From: an uncultured Methanobrevibacter sp.
GTDB lineage: Archaea > Methanobacteriota > Methanobacteria > Methanobacteriales > Methanobacteriaceae
Length of the DNA stretch: 64,000 nucleotides
Direction of reading: 5' to 3'
Assembly (NCBI GenBank): GCA_900317865.1
Contig: ONIK01000001.1
Span: 1-64,000 of the forward strand
Shown: positions 18,938-27,848 of the stretch, in pieces
Position numbering within the stretch: position 1 is the stretch's first letter
Layout of the letters: every line of letters starts with the position of its first letter
Program-made: the position numbers and the translations under genes
The notes under the pieces: model-generated
The model's input: the letters and a program-made list of their open reading frames with translations, nothing else
Database searches by the model: none
What the model was told of the DNA's origin: nothing

Positions 18938-20194
18938 ATGAATATTGAAGATGAAAACATTATTGAAATTACGGAAGAATTATCATCCGAATTTGAAGTG
19001 GCTCGTGTTTTAAGGGATTATCCTAAAGATACAGTTATTATTAAAAACGTTAAAGGATATGATATACCTATTATTTCCGGTATTTGTAATACACGTGAAA
19101 AAATAGCTAAATCAATTAACTGCGAAGTATCTGAAATTACTGAAAAAATTATCGAAGCTAGCGACAATCCTATTAAAGTTGACAAATTCAGTGACTTTAG
19201 TGAATATGATAATTTAGAAATCGATTTAGATAAAATACCAATATTAACTCATTATAAAAGAGATGGTGGTAAATACATCACGGCTGGTGTCGTTTTTGCA
19301 CGTGACCCTGTAAGCGGTATTCAAAATGCATCAATCCATAGAATGATGGTACTAGATAATAAAAGACTTGTTATCAGGATTGTTCCAAGAAACCTTTACA
19401 CTTACTTCCAGAATGCTCAAAAAGAAGGAAAAGACTTGGATATAGCAATAGCTATTGGAATTGATCCTGCAATTTTGCTTGCAAGTACAACTTCAATCCC
19501 TATTGATTATAATGAAATGGATGTTGCCAATGCATTTAAAGATGGCCAGTTAACATTGATTAAATGCGGTGATTTAGAAGTTCCAGAAGCAGATATTATT
19601 TTAGAAGGTAAAATTTCTGTAACGGAAACTGTTAGAGAAGGTCCATTTGTAGATTTAACTGACACTTATGATATTATTCGTGACCAGCCAGTAATTAACC
19701 TGGAAAAAATGCATATTAAAAAGGATAATCCATGTTATCATGCAATTATTCCTGCAGGATTTGAACATAAGTTATTACAAGGTCTTCCTCAGGAACCTAG
19801 AATATTTAAATCCGTTAAAAATGCAGTTCCTACAGTTGAAAATGTTGTTTTAACTGAAGGAGGATGCTGCTGGTTACATGCGGCTGTTTCCATTAAAAAA
19901 CAAACTGAAGGAGATGGTAAAAATGCTATTATGGCCGCATTATCTGCTCACCCATCACTTAAACATTGTGTTGTTGTAGACACTGATGTTAACGTATTTG
20001 ACGCTGAAGATGTTGAGTATGCAATAGCTACCCGTGTAAAAGGTGACAGAGACATTATGATTGTTCCTAATGTACGTGGTTCATCCCTTGATCCTGTTGC
20101 TGAAAGTGATGGTACTACAACCAAAATTGGTGTTGACGCAACAAAATCATTAAAAACATTAGAAAAATTCGAAAGAGTTAGTTTTGGGGAATAA
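18938..20194 (+). CDS. UbiD-family decarboxylase, probably anhydromevalonate phosphate decarboxylase
   Basis: The 418-residue UbiD-like protein has [39 protein letters not shown] and the catalytic Glu-Arg-Glu region (EGPFVDLTD). UbiD enzymes use prenylated FMN for reversible decarboxylation. In archaea with the modified mevalonate route, the close UbiD homologue acts on trans-anhydromevalonate phosphate to give isopentenyl phosphate for lipid synthesis. That is the likeliest role here, inferred from lineage. It follows purE closely (AGGGA ribosome site) and its end meets the convergent amrS end two bases away. Confidence 0.8.
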   Translation: MNIEDENIIEITEELSSEFEVARVLRDYPKDTVIIKNVKGYDIPIISGICNTREKIAKSINCEVSEITEKIIEASDNPIKVDKFSDFSEYDNLEIDLDKIPILTHYKRDGGKYITAGVVFARDPVSGIQNASIHRMMVLDNKRLVIRIVPRNLYTYFQNAQKEGKDLDIAIAIGIDPAILLASTTSIPIDYNEMDVANAFKDGQLTLIKCGDLEVPEADIILEGKISVTETVREGPFVDLTDTYDIIRDQPVINLEKMHIKKDNPCYHAIIPAGFEHKLLQGLPQEPRIFKSVKNAVPTVENVVLTEGGCCWLHAAVSIKKQTEGDGKNAIMAALSAHPSLKHCVVVDTDVNVFDAEDVEYAIATRVKGDRDIMIVPNVRGSSLDPVAESDGTTTKIGVDATKSLKTLEKFERVSFGE

Positions 20195-20196
20195 AC

Positions 20197-21069
20197 TTAA
20201 ATATTTCCCAAATAAACATTTTTTATTCCTTTTTTTATAGCAATTTCACGGGCTTCGTATAATATTTCCCTGTTTGTTGGTTCAATGTCTCTCATTTTAT
20301 AGTATGGAAATGCTCTTGAAAAGTGGAGCGGAACATCAGCAGACAATTCATCAACGACAAAATCACACAATTGTTCTATCTCTTCAATTGAATCATTATA
20401 ATCATTAATTATTAAATTTGTTACTTCCAAATGTTTACCTGCCAAATAAATGCTTCTTAAATTATCCAAAACTATGTCAAGGTCTGCACCGCATACTTTT
20501 TTATAGAATCTTTCAGACATGGATTTCAAGTCTATATTAAATGCATCAACAAAAGTTAAAATTTCATCAAGAGACTGACTTGACATGTAACCGTTACTTA
20601 CATAAATCACTTTCAGGTCTTTAGACTTTGCAAGCAAAGAAGTTTTTTTGTTGAAAGGTAAGTGTATCGTAGGTTCATTGTAGGTCCATGCAATTGACTT
20701 ACAATTGTGTTTAAGTGCATTTTCTACAATCGTTTCTGGTTGTATTTTAATACCATTACCAAACTTTTCATATTCATGTGAAATAATATAGTTCTGGCAG
20801 TGCAAACATGTCATATTACACCCAAAACCCCCAATTGAATATGTAAAAGTGCCCGGCATGAAATGATTTAATGGCTTTTTTTCAATAGGGTCCGGACTTA
20901 AAGAAGAGACAATACCATAACTCAAGTCAAAAAGCTCCCCATTTATATTTTTATGCTGTCTACAAACTCCAACATTACCTTCTGCTATTTTACAATAATT
21001 GGCACAAATCTCACATCTAATTTTTTGTGTTTTAGAGCTTTTTTTATATAAATCCTGACTAACTAACAT
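20197..21069 (-). CDS. amrS: AmmeMemoRadiSam-type radical SAM enzyme
   Basis: The 290-residue protein has an N-terminal cysteine set (CEICANYC, CRQH) and the radical-SAM cluster motif CNMTCLHC, resembling pyruvate-formate-lyase activating enzymes and the AmrS member of the AmmeMemoRadiSam set. The radical it installs is unknown. I chose the ATG at 21069: its first codons overlap the last codons of thiL, and GGGGTTAT lies just upstream. The frame could extend to a TTG at 21093. Overlap with thiL points to a shared transcript. Confidence 0.85.
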   Translation of the reverse strand: MLVSQDLYKKSSKTQKIRCEICANYCKIAEGNVGVCRQHKNINGELFDLSYGIVSSLSPDPIEKKPLNHFMPGTFTYSIGGFGCNMTCLHCQNYIISHEYEKFGNGIKIQPETIVENALKHNCKSIAWTYNEPTIHLPFNKKTSLLAKSKDLKVIYVSNGYMSSQSLDEILTFVDAFNIDLKSMSERFYKKVCGADLDIVLDNLRSIYLAGKHLEVTNLIINDYNDSIEEIEQLCDFVVDELSADVPLHFSRAFPYYKMRDIEPTNREILYEAREIAIKKGIKNVYLGNI

Positions 21070-21973
21070 AATGATTATAACCCCTGTTTTCAATTTCTCT
21101 TACTTCACCATTACTTAAAGTAATTTGGATTTTATTTGAATTGTTTACCTCACCAATTATAGTAAAGTCAATATTCAAGTCATTATCCTTATCAATAGTG
21201 AAAATCAATTCAAAATCCTCACCGACATGCAAAAGCAAATCCAAATAATTTAAACCCAATTTGGATGAAATATCCTTATATTCATGTGATATATTGAGTT
21301 TATCTTCATAAATCATAAATCCTAAAGAATCCGGCTTCATTTCATACAATTCAGATGCTAAACCATCCGTAATATCGGTTGCTGATGTTGCCCCAGAATC
21401 TTTAATAACCTTTCCCTCACCTAATCTGGCTATTGGTTTTAAAGCTTTCTTTGTATAAATATTATCTTCTTTCAGGTTAAAACCCAAGGCAGCAAGACCA
21501 ATATCGCCCGTAAGACAAATCAAATCACCTGCATTTGAAGTGTTTTTCATCAATGGCTTATCACACAGACCTAAAGCTGTACCTGAAATAATAATTTCAG
21601 ATGCCTCATTTGTATCTCCACCAATTAAAGGTATTTTATAATAATCGCAGGCATCAATGACTCCGCCTATGATCTCTTTAAAGTTATTAACCTCCAAATC
21701 CTTAGGCAAAGCTATTGAAAGTAAAAATCCAATAGGACTGGCTCCCATTGCTGCAAGATCACTGACATTAACAGTGACTGCTTTAAAACCCATTTGAAAA
21801 TAAGACATTGCCCTGGGAAAATGCTTTGATTCTATAAGCATGTCACAAGTAGAAATAAGATTAGTATCTCTAAATTTAGTAATAGCTGTGTCATCTGGTA
21901 TAATATCCTTAGATTTAGATAAAATATAGTTAATTAATTCTTTTTCACCAATATCTGAGACATTTAAAGCCAT
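21059..21973 (-). CDS. thiL: Thiamine-monophosphate kinase
   Basis: ThiL phosphorylates thiamine monophosphate to the active cofactor thiamine diphosphate. The 304-residue length is normal. Motifs in order: GEKELI near the start, DDTAI, STCDMLIESKHFP, VNVSDLAAMGA (metal/phosphate-binding region), GGDTNE and SATDITDGLASEL. It is the first gene of a two-gene unit with amrS, whose start codon lies inside its last codons. Confidence 0.95.
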   Translation of the reverse strand: MALNVSDIGEKELINYILSKSKDIIPDDTAITKFRDTNLISTCDMLIESKHFPRAMSYFQMGFKAVTVNVSDLAAMGASPIGFLLSIALPKDLEVNNFKEIIGGVIDACDYYKIPLIGGDTNEASEIIISGTALGLCDKPLMKNTSNAGDLICLTGDIGLAALGFNLKEDNIYTKKALKPIARLGEGKVIKDSGATSATDITDGLASELYEMKPDSLGFMIYEDKLNISHEYKDISSKLGLNYLDLLLHVGEDFELIFTIDKDNDLNIDFTIIGEVNNSNKIQITLSNGEVREIENRGYNHYVS

Positions 21974-22011
21974 GTATATTAGTATTAATTTTAAAATAAA
22001 TAAGTTTTAAG

Positions 22012-22051
22012 AAAAAAAGTTAAAAAAATTAATGTGAAAAAATCACATTAA
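22012..22051 (-). terminator. Hairpin terminator for the repeat surface protein
   Basis: A perfect 9-bp inverted repeat (TTAATGTGA 22029-22037, TCACATTAA 22043-22051) lies just past the stop of the minus-strand surface-protein gene. Read on the minus strand it is followed by two T runs. Confidence 0.7.
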
Positions 22052-22057
22052 CTAAAT

Positions 22058-23587
22058 CTATTCAACAATTTCTATAGTATTACCTACCATTATTGAAGAA
22101 TAATAGTTGTCATCCATCACAGCGAAGTAGAATAAATCTCTAAATCCTACAGGAAGGTTTTGACCAATACTTACAAGACCGTTTGCATCAGGTAAAGCTC
22201 CATAATAGGTATTATTAAATAGAACAACACCATAGTGCTCACCAGTGATTGGATTACCTGAATTCTTCTCTTTTATATAAAATTGGATAGGTTGACCATA
22301 TTTAACTTTAGTACTTACTACACTAATAGTAGGACTTATTCTTACTTTAATGAGGTTACTTGCAAGACATCCTTCAAAATTAGAAGTAATAACATAATTT
22401 CCAGGTATTAAATTAATAGTTAAATAAGCTGTTCCGTTTTCATCACTTGTTCTAGTATAAAATACACCATTAATATTAAAAGTTACATTCTTATTTTTAG
22501 CTATAGTACCATCATCATTATAAAGAACTACAGTGTATTTAGCCTTGGTATTATATTCCATGGATATATTTCCACCAGTTTGAGAATTCTTAACTACAAT
22601 TTTATTTAAAACCTCAACAGTATTACCTTTTTGCTCAGTTGTAACAGGATTTGTTGCTGTTATAATATATTTGCCTGGATTTAAATTAATATTCAATCTT
22701 GCAGTACCATTTTCATTAGTTGTTCTATTATAAAATACACCATTAATGTTAAATGATACAGTGGCATTAGCTAAAGGATTACCCTTACTGTCTGTGAAAT
22801 TAGCATAATATTGAGTTCCATTTCTGTAATATTTTTTAACATCGTTTGCAGTGATTGTTGGTAAAACTGTAATATTATTTGAAGTTACTTCCCCATTACC
22901 TTTATAAGCAGATATAACATAATTACCTGGATTTAAATTAATATTTAGTCTAGCAATACCGTATTCATTAGATTTACGCTCATACATTACCCCATTGATA
23001 TTGAAAGTTATGTCAGCATTAGGTAAAGCTTTACCTTGACCATCTAAAACCATTAAATAATATTGGGTTGCATTTTTAAAGGATTTGCGAACATCATTAC
23101 CAATTAAAGTAGGTAAAACAGTGATATTATTTAAAGCAAATTCATTGGTTGCAGGGTTGGTAACTTTAATAACATAACCACCAGGGTTTAAATTGATTGA
23201 CATCCTCATTAAACCATTTACATCGGTAGTTCTGTTATATTTCACACCGTTAATCTCAATAGGAATAGTTTTATTTGCTAACGGATTTCCACTAGCATCA
23301 AAAAAAGTCGCTTCATATTGTGTATCATTCTTATAATATTTCACTAAATCACTTGATACGATTGAAGATTGGGTACTATTTCCATCATCATCTGTATCAG
23401 TACCATTTTCCTGAATTAGACTTACATCACTACTAATATCAGTAGAAACAATATCAGCAGAGTCTAAATCACTACTAATAATATCTACACCATTATCATC
23501 AGCTATTTCTTCTGCACTAATAGCAGAAATTGAAAAAATAGCTAATAAAATAATTGTTATAAAAAATATATTTTTAAAGTTCATCAT
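22058..23587 (-). CDS. Adhesin-like surface protein made of repeated C-terminal modules
   Basis: The 509-residue exported protein has a signal peptide (about 1-25), an Asp/Ser-rich spacer, then four ~85-residue modules. Each contains the run (L)VKYY.N.TQY...GNPLAN...FNINGVFYNRTT.ENG.A.LNINLNPG.Y.IT. A shorter divergent unit ends the protein. It lacks the beta-helix or enzymatic domains of its larger relatives, so it shows the module alone. The second of two adjacent ATGs may be the true start; GTGAT precedes it. The family is known from Methanobrevibacter as Ig-like repeats of adhesin-like proteins; wall binding or surface display is inferred. Confidence 0.88.
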   Translation of the reverse strand: MMNFKNIFFITIILLAIFSISAISAEEIADDNGVDIISSDLDSADIVSTDISSDVSLIQENGTDTDDDGNSTQSSIVSSDLVKYYKNDTQYEATFFDASGNPLANKTIPIEINGVKYNRTTDVNGLMRMSINLNPGGYVIKVTNPATNEFALNNITVLPTLIGNDVRKSFKNATQYYLMVLDGQGKALPNADITFNINGVMYERKSNEYGIARLNINLNPGNYVISAYKGNGEVTSNNITVLPTITANDVKKYYRNGTQYYANFTDSKGNPLANATVSFNINGVFYNRTTNENGTARLNINLNPGKYIITATNPVTTEQKGNTVEVLNKIVVKNSQTGGNISMEYNTKAKYTVVLYNDDGTIAKNKNVTFNINGVFYTRTSDENGTAYLTINLIPGNYVITSNFEGCLASNLIKVRISPTISVVSTKVKYGQPIQFYIKEKNSGNPITGEHYGVVLFNNTYYGALPDANGLVSIGQNLPVGFRDLFYFAVMDDNYYSSIMVGNTIEIVE

Positions 23588-23649
23588 ATCACATAATAAA
23601 TTTTTATTAATGTAATATAATTATAACTAATCTAATATATAAAAATTTT

Positions 23650-23687
23650 CAAAAAAAAGTTATCAGAACATCTTATAAATGTTCTGA
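23650..23687 (-). terminator. Hairpin terminator for the His-rich chelatase gene
   Basis: A 9-bp stem (TCAGAACAT 23663-23671, ATGTTCTGA 23679-23687) overlaps the 3' end of the chelatase gene. On the minus strand an eight-T run follows at 23658-23651. Confidence 0.7.
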
Positions 23688-24155
23688 AATTCTATCCTTA
23701 ATAATATCATATAATCTTGTATCAATACCTAAAGGATCAGTTAAAATTATTTCACCATCAAATTCAAATTCTTCCTCATCTTCGTCATGATGGTGGTGAT
23801 GATGATGTCCGTGATCATGGTCGTGGCCATGATGGTGGTGATGATGATGTCCGTGTGCATCCTCTTCTTTAAAATCACTTTCAATTCCAAGTAATGTAGG
23901 AATATCCCTTTTTGTGTGAAGTCCATGGGCAACAAATACAGGAACAACAATAATTCTTTCCAAATCATTATTTTCAGTTAATTTATTAATAGATTCAGGA
24001 ATTCCTGGTTTTCTAATTTCCATAAATCCATATTCTACAGCAGTATTAGGAAATTCATCTTTAAACATATTAGTATAAGCTTCAATTACTTTTTTACCAT
24101 CTTCTAATCTACTACCATGGCTTAAAAGTAAAATTCCAGTTTTTTCGTCAATCAT
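23673..24155 (-). CDS. cfbA: Sirohydrochlorin nickel/cobalt chelatase with His-rich loop
   Basis: This is a 160-residue short-form CbiX/CfbA enzyme that inserts Ni (F430 route) or Co (corrinoid route) into sirohydrochlorin. The catalytic-type histidines are visible at LSHGSRL (His13) and FVAHGLHT (His77/80). Residues 101-123 form an insertion of 18 histidines with Asp/Gly, followed by an acidic run; this probably stores or delivers the metal, as in other His-rich CbiX proteins. Length and motifs fit CfbA. A larger two-domain relative lies 1.2 kb upstream on the same strand. Which metal each prefers cannot be read from sequence. Confidence 0.88.
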   Translation of the reverse strand: MIDEKTGILLLSHGSRLEDGKKVIEAYTNMFKDEFPNTAVEYGFMEIRKPGIPESINKLTENNDLERIIVVPVFVAHGLHTKRDIPTLLGIESDFKEEDAHGHHHHHHHGHDHDHGHHHHHHHDEDEEEFEFDGEIILTDPLGIDTRLYDIIKDRISEHL

Positions 24156-24219
24156 AATAACAACTCATTTTTTATTATTACTACTTTATAATTAAAAATA
24201 TTTAAAGTTTAATTAATTA

Positions 24220-24719
24220 GATGATGGGACATGAACTCGTTAATTTTTAAATTTTTTTATTGATTTTTTCTTTTAATTTTATATAATATGAAGTATAATC
24301 TATTATTATAGATATAAATCTTTATAATTATTTTATTTATGGTTTTAATAGATTATACTATAATTATACTATGTTGATGCCCCATGAACTTGAGAAAATT
24401 GATTCCAAAAGACCATCCGTATTATTTTATTAAAAATGTAGCTGATTATATTGACTGTTGTGAAGCGAACCTTAAGTTTGCTGATATGCCTGACTAATTT
24501 GCTTATCCTCATATTATTGTTTAGGTTAGTTTTGACGAGTGTTTTTATCCTCACATGAAATTGAGCGAATAACACCAACAGATGTTGGTTATATGTACTT
24601 AGCACATATACAACATCCTAGTTATCTTACGATTTTGAGATTTAAGCGTGATTATTCTGTTGAATAAACAAAATTTTTCTAAAAATAGAAATTAATTAAA
24701 AATTTTGCGTCCCTTCCTC
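24220..24719 (+). mobile_element. Decayed, internally deleted insertion sequence
   Basis: The ends 24220-24232 and 24707-24719 form imperfect inverted repeats (9 of 13 positions match). Between them lies the N-terminal third of a transposase with stops and a frameshift, which runs straight into the right-end sequence. A full element of this type would be about 1.5 kb or more, so most of the transposase is deleted and the copy resembles a MITE-like derivative. The assignment rests on the transposase remnant and the ends, not on a database match. Confidence 0.6.
24384..24667 (+). pseudogene. Broken transposase N-terminus (IS1182/DUF772-like)
   Basis: Translation from ATG at 24384 gives MNLRKLIPKDHPYYFIKNV, then DYIDCCEANLKFADMP. 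In-frame stops follow after about 37 and 46 codons and again later. A frameshift then restores readable sequence: ERITPTDVGYMYLAHIQ, then HPSYLTILRFKRDYSVE and a stop at 24667. This matches the pattern of IS1182-type transposase N-termini as I remember them. The catalytic region is absent. The gene cannot make a working enzyme. Confidence 0.65.
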
Positions 24720-24720
24720 A
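24663..24720 (+). repeat. 58-bp direct repeat, copy 1 (IS right end)
   Basis: This 58-bp stretch is repeated at 25226-25283 with a single G/A difference. It contains the right-end inverted repeat of the decayed IS, so the second copy is probably a solo end or a second decayed element. Confidence 0.85.
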
Positions 24721-24724
24721 TTTT

Positions 24725-24755
24725 AAAAAAAAAGTTTTAAAGTATTAAAATACTT
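24725..24755 (-). terminator. Hairpin terminator for the small secreted protein gene
   Basis: AAGTATT and AATACTT (24740-24755) form a short stem, followed on the minus strand by a run of nine Ts. It lies 30 bases past the stop at 24785. Confidence 0.5.
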
Positions 24756-24784
24756 CATCAAATAATTAAATATTGTTTTGGATT

Positions 24785-25030
24785 TTAAGCTACCGGACCC
24801 GGATTTGCACCTGAAGGTGAACATGGGTCAATTGGTCCGTTAAGACCCCAATTCGGAATTATTTTATGAATAAAAGATGGATCATATGGATCTGGAAAAT
24901 CCCAATGTTTATTTACGTTATTTGAAGCTGAATCAACATTCACACCATCAACATCAGAGGATGCTGAAACAAAACTCATACCAATTAAAGCAACTGACAA
25001 AACAAGTAATGCAAAAATTATTTTTTTCAT
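24785..25030 (-). CDS. Small secreted Asn/Pro/Asp-rich peptide (81 aa)
   Basis: The protein has a clear signal peptide (MKKIIFALLVLSVALIG through VSASS, cleavage about residue 23-24) and a mature part of about 58 residues with no cysteine. It includes DVDGVNVDS, HWDFPDPYDPS and IPNWGLNGPIDPCSPS-type turns (one Cys near the end). No family is recognised. GGGAGAT is the ribosome site and a TATA-like stretch lies near 25111-25122. The gene sits exactly between the two 58-bp IS-end repeats. Possible roles are a wall-associated peptide, signal or antimicrobial; none is supported beyond secretion. Confidence 0.7.
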   Translation of the reverse strand: MKKIIFALLVLSVALIGMSFVSASSDVDGVNVDSASNNVNKHWDFPDPYDPSFIHKIIPNWGLNGPIDPCSPSGANPGPVA

Positions 25031-25225
25031 GATTTATATCTCCCACAAATTTAATAAACAATACAGTAATTTTTATATTAATGCATGTTTTCTAATTATT
25101 AATTTAAATTCGACCATATATAAAGATTTGCGAATGCAAGTGGTTGCTTACATCGTATTTTAACAAAAAAAGATTACATTAGTATTATTTAGATAAAAAA
25201 ATACAAAATATCAACATAAATAAGA

Positions 25226-25283
25226 AATAAACAAAATTTTTCTAAAAATAGAAATTAATTAAAAATTTTGCATCCCTTCCTCA
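25226..25283 (+). repeat. 58-bp direct repeat, copy 2 (solo IS end)
   Basis: This is the second copy of the 24663-24720 repeat in the same orientation, 57 of 58 bases identical, without an attached transposase remnant. Confidence 0.85.
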
Positions 25284-25290
25284 ATTAACA

Positions 25291-25332
25291 CAAAAAAATA
25301 ATAAGTTAATAATTATAAGGCATTATTAACTT
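25291..25332 (-). terminator. Hairpin terminator for the two-domain chelatase
   Basis: An 11-bp stem (AAGTTAATAAT 25303-25313, ATTATTAACTT 25322-25332) overlaps the stop of the gene. A T run follows on the minus strand (25292-25298). Confidence 0.65.
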
Positions 25333-26215
25333 TTTTAACTAAAATATCGATTAATATATCATCAGCCTTAATTGGCTCCGGATATAATATTTCACCATCA
25401 AAATCAATTGCTGTTAAATCATGATGGTGGTCATGGCCATGTTCATGGTCGTGGTCATGATGGTGATGATGTTCATGAGAGTGTCCTTCTTTTAAACCTA
25501 AAATTGTAGGAATATCATTAGTTGTGTGAACTCCAGGAGCAATAAATACCGGGATAACAATTAATCTCTCAATTTCATTTTCACTGAGTAAAGTATCAAT
25601 AGCAGTAGGAATATTAGGTTCTTCCAATTCCATAAATCCAAAATTACATGGATAATCAGTAGTTTTTTCAAATTTGGCAAATAATGCTGATGTAAATTCC
25701 TTATTGTATTTTAATCTGCTTCCATGTGAAACAAGTAAAACACCTGTTTTAGCATCCTCATCCAATTCAGATTCAGACAATACCTCTTCAATCCTTTTAT
25801 CAATAAATTTAAGTAAATCGTCATCAGGGCCAATAGGTGGCAATAATTCAATTTCACCCTCAAAATCAACATCATCTGCAATTGATAAATAATGATCTTC
25901 AGGATAATTTCCATCAGGACATCTTGGATCTTCTTCCAATGGGTCTAAACCTAAAAGAATAGGAATATCAATATTTGTATGAATCCCAGGAGCTAAAAAA
26001 ACAGGAAGCGCTATAATCTTATCTAATTCATCGACTTCATCTTTTAAAATATCAACAGCACCTGCAATGCTTGGTTCAGAAACTTTCATGTAACCGACTT
26101 CCGTTGCAAATCCTGTTTTATCAATGAATTTATCTTTTATTTCTGTAAAAGTAACCTCACCATAAGGCAAACTGCTACCATGACTAATGAGTATAATTCC
26201 GTTATTACTAATCAT
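25313..26215 (-). CDS. Two-domain CbiX-type chelatase with His-rich second half
   Basis: The 300-residue protein is an internal duplication of the CbiX/CfbA fold. Half 1 has SHGSSLPYG (His12) and FLAPGIHTNIDIP (His79). Half 2 has SHGSRLKY (His164) and FIAPGVHTTNDIP (His230). Both halves therefore keep the catalytic-type histidines. Only half 2 has a His/Asp/Glu-rich insertion (about 245-265); half 1 has EDPRCPDGNYPEDHYL at that place. Long-form CbiX proteins insert cobalt in other organisms, so this copy may be the corrinoid enzyme and the single-domain one the F430 enzyme, but that split is inference. Confidence 0.85.
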   Translation of the reverse strand: MISNNGIILISHGSSLPYGEVTFTEIKDKFIDKTGFATEVGYMKVSEPSIAGAVDILKDEVDELDKIIALPVFLAPGIHTNIDIPILLGLDPLEEDPRCPDGNYPEDHYLSIADDVDFEGEIELLPPIGPDDDLLKFIDKRIEEVLSESELDEDAKTGVLLVSHGSRLKYNKEFTSALFAKFEKTTDYPCNFGFMELEEPNIPTAIDTLLSENEIERLIVIPVFIAPGVHTTNDIPTILGLKEGHSHEHHHHHDHDHEHGHDHHHDLTAIDFDGEILYPEPIKADDILIDILVKKVNNAL

Positions 26216-26300
26216 GATATTAATATTAATTAAATATATTATATAAAAGTAGTTATTAAAAAAAGTAGAAAAAAATTAAGGAAAGTATTAATTTCCAAAA

Positions 26301-26699
26301 TTAGTTTATCGGTTTAAATTTAAATCCGTAAGAAATAACACCATCAGGTCCATCTTCAGAAATTCTTCTAAAGACCATTTCTACAGGATCACCAATTTCA
26401 ATATTATCAATGTCACAATCAACAAGTTGTGAAGTTAATTTAGCACCTTCGTCTAATTCAATGACTGCAACAGCATATGGTGCCATCTTTTTGAAATCAT
26501 CAGGAGGTGATCTAATAACTGAATAAGTATAAATTTTACCTTTGCCGGAAAATTGGAATGGCTCTAATTTTCCTTTTCTTCTACAATTTGGGCAAACAAC
26601 ACGGGCTGGGAAAAATACATCCCCGCAGGTATTACATTTTGAACCAACGAGATTATATCTCTGTTGTATATGACGCCACATTCTAACAGTATCTGACAT
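26301..26699 (-). CDS. DUF35 zinc-ribbon/OB-fold protein
   Basis: The 132-residue protein has an N-terminal helix (MWRHIQQRYNLVG), a rubredoxin-type zinc ribbon (CNTCGDVFFPARVVCPNC), then an OB-fold domain (YTYSVIRSPPDDF, APYAVAVIELDEGAKL). In archaea such proteins bridge acetoacetyl-CoA thiolase and HMG-CoA synthase and help channel CoA intermediates to mevalonate. No thiolase or synthase gene is adjacent here, so that role is inferred from the family. A GGAGGA ribosome site lies 5 bases before the ATG. Confidence 0.85.
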   Translation of the reverse strand: MSDTVRMWRHIQQRYNLVGSKCNTCGDVFFPARVVCPNCRRKGKLEPFQFSGKGKIYTYSVIRSPPDDFKKMAPYAVAVIELDEGAKLTSQLVDCDIDNIEIGDPVEMVFRRISEDGPDGVISYGFKFKPIN

Positions 26700-26903
26700 G
26701 TGTATCCTCCAAAAAAATTATTGATTATTAATAATTATTAATAGTGATGATATAAAAAATTAACTTAAAAAGTTTGAGCGATATGGATTGAACTAATATT
26801 TCAAAAAAATAAGAAAAATTAACAACACCATATAAAGGATTGAAAAAATCACACAATCGCACTTCAAAAATTAATTTAAAAAAGATTATCCTAATTTTAT
26901 TTC

Positions 26904-27848
26904 ATGTATTCTAAAGTAGATAACAAAGGAAATATAATTACTGGAACAACCATGATTTTAGTTGTTTCAATAATTTTAATGATAATTTTTGTTGTAAATA
27001 GCTTAAATTATATGGAAAGTGAAAATGTCAATTCAGTATCAAGTGATAATTTCAAATACATAATTAAAGACTACAATAAAAATTTAGAACAATTAGGTAG
27101 AGATTCAATAGCTGAAGAGACTGATAAATTATATCATGCACATATAATTCATGACAGCAGAGGAGATATAAAAAAAATCTTAAATAATAAATTAAAAGCA
27201 GTTAACAAAGAATATAAAGAAAAATATGGTATTGACATTAGATCAGAAGTCATATCAGTAGAAAGTACGGATAGTCCATGGAAAGTATTATTTAAAGTTC
27301 GTGTAAAAGCAGATAAAGATACTGAAGAGTTTGATGGTATTTTAGAAAGCAATTCTTCAATTGAAGGTTTAAATGATCCTCTTCCTTATGCAAAATTACC
27401 TAAAATTCAAAGTAATATAAACCATCATGGAGACAAAATTTACTATTTTCAATCCTTGGCACAGTATTTGCGGATGCATAATGTAAAGGAATATAATGCA
27501 TATCTTTTAGCCACGTCACCTTTAACAATTAAAAAATGTCCGTATGACCCATATTCTCATCATGGAGATGGAAATACACTAAGGGAATGTTTAAAACAAG
27601 GTTATTTTCATGAAAGTGCAGACGGTAGCTGTTATTTATGCAGATTGGATGGAAAAGGAACCTGTCCCCACTATGGAATGGAAGTCTTTATTCAAACCCA
27701 TACTACATCAAATGAAAGTGTATCATGTTCTGATCATGTAGTTTTCCATGATAGATACACCGGTGAAAAATTAAACAAATTAGACATTAACAGTTTAATT
27801 TTAGATGATTCTCATGCAAAAAAATATGGGTTGATTCGCAATGGATAA
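26904..27848 (+). CDS. Pilin-like exported protein with Cys/His cluster
   Basis: The 314-residue protein starts with a short charged leader ending KG, then a hydrophobic helix (about residues 10-35), the layout of archaeal type IV pilin-like proteins, although the usual Glu at +5 is not seen. A helical charged region follows, then a metal- or disulfide-type segment with Cys/His clusters (KKCPYDPYSHHG, CYLCRLDGKGTCPHYG). The next gene overlaps its end by 8 bases and has a similar N-terminus, so the two are a unit. No ribosome site is obvious at the ATG. I do not recognise the family; surface localisation is inferred. Confidence 0.65.
   Translation: MYSKVDNKGNIITGTTMILVVSIILMIIFVVNSLNYMESENVNSVSSDNFKYIIKDYNKNLEQLGRDSIAEETDKLYHAHIIHDSRGDIKKILNNKLKAVNKEYKEKYGIDIRSEVISVESTDSPWKVLFKVRVKADKDTEEFDGILESNSSIEGLNDPLPYAKLPKIQSNINHHGDKIYYFQSLAQYLRMHNVKEYNAYLLATSPLTIKKCPYDPYSHHGDGNTLRECLKQGYFHESADGSCYLCRLDGKGTCPHYGMEVFIQTHTTSNESVSCSDHVVFHDRYTGEKLNKLDINSLILDDSHAKKYGLIRNG

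Noticed and set aside
23747..23968. Second minus-strand frame inside the His-rich chelatase gene
   Set aside because: It is the same DNA in another frame; the repeats of CAT/CAC produce long open frames in all phases.
24369..24605. Minus-strand 78-codon frame over the IS remnant
   Set aside because: It is antisense to recognisable transposase remnants, has no ribosome site and no sensible protein pattern.
24785..25030. Small secreted peptide as a bacteriocin
   Set aside because: There is no immunity, transporter or modification gene beside it; only secretion can be supported.
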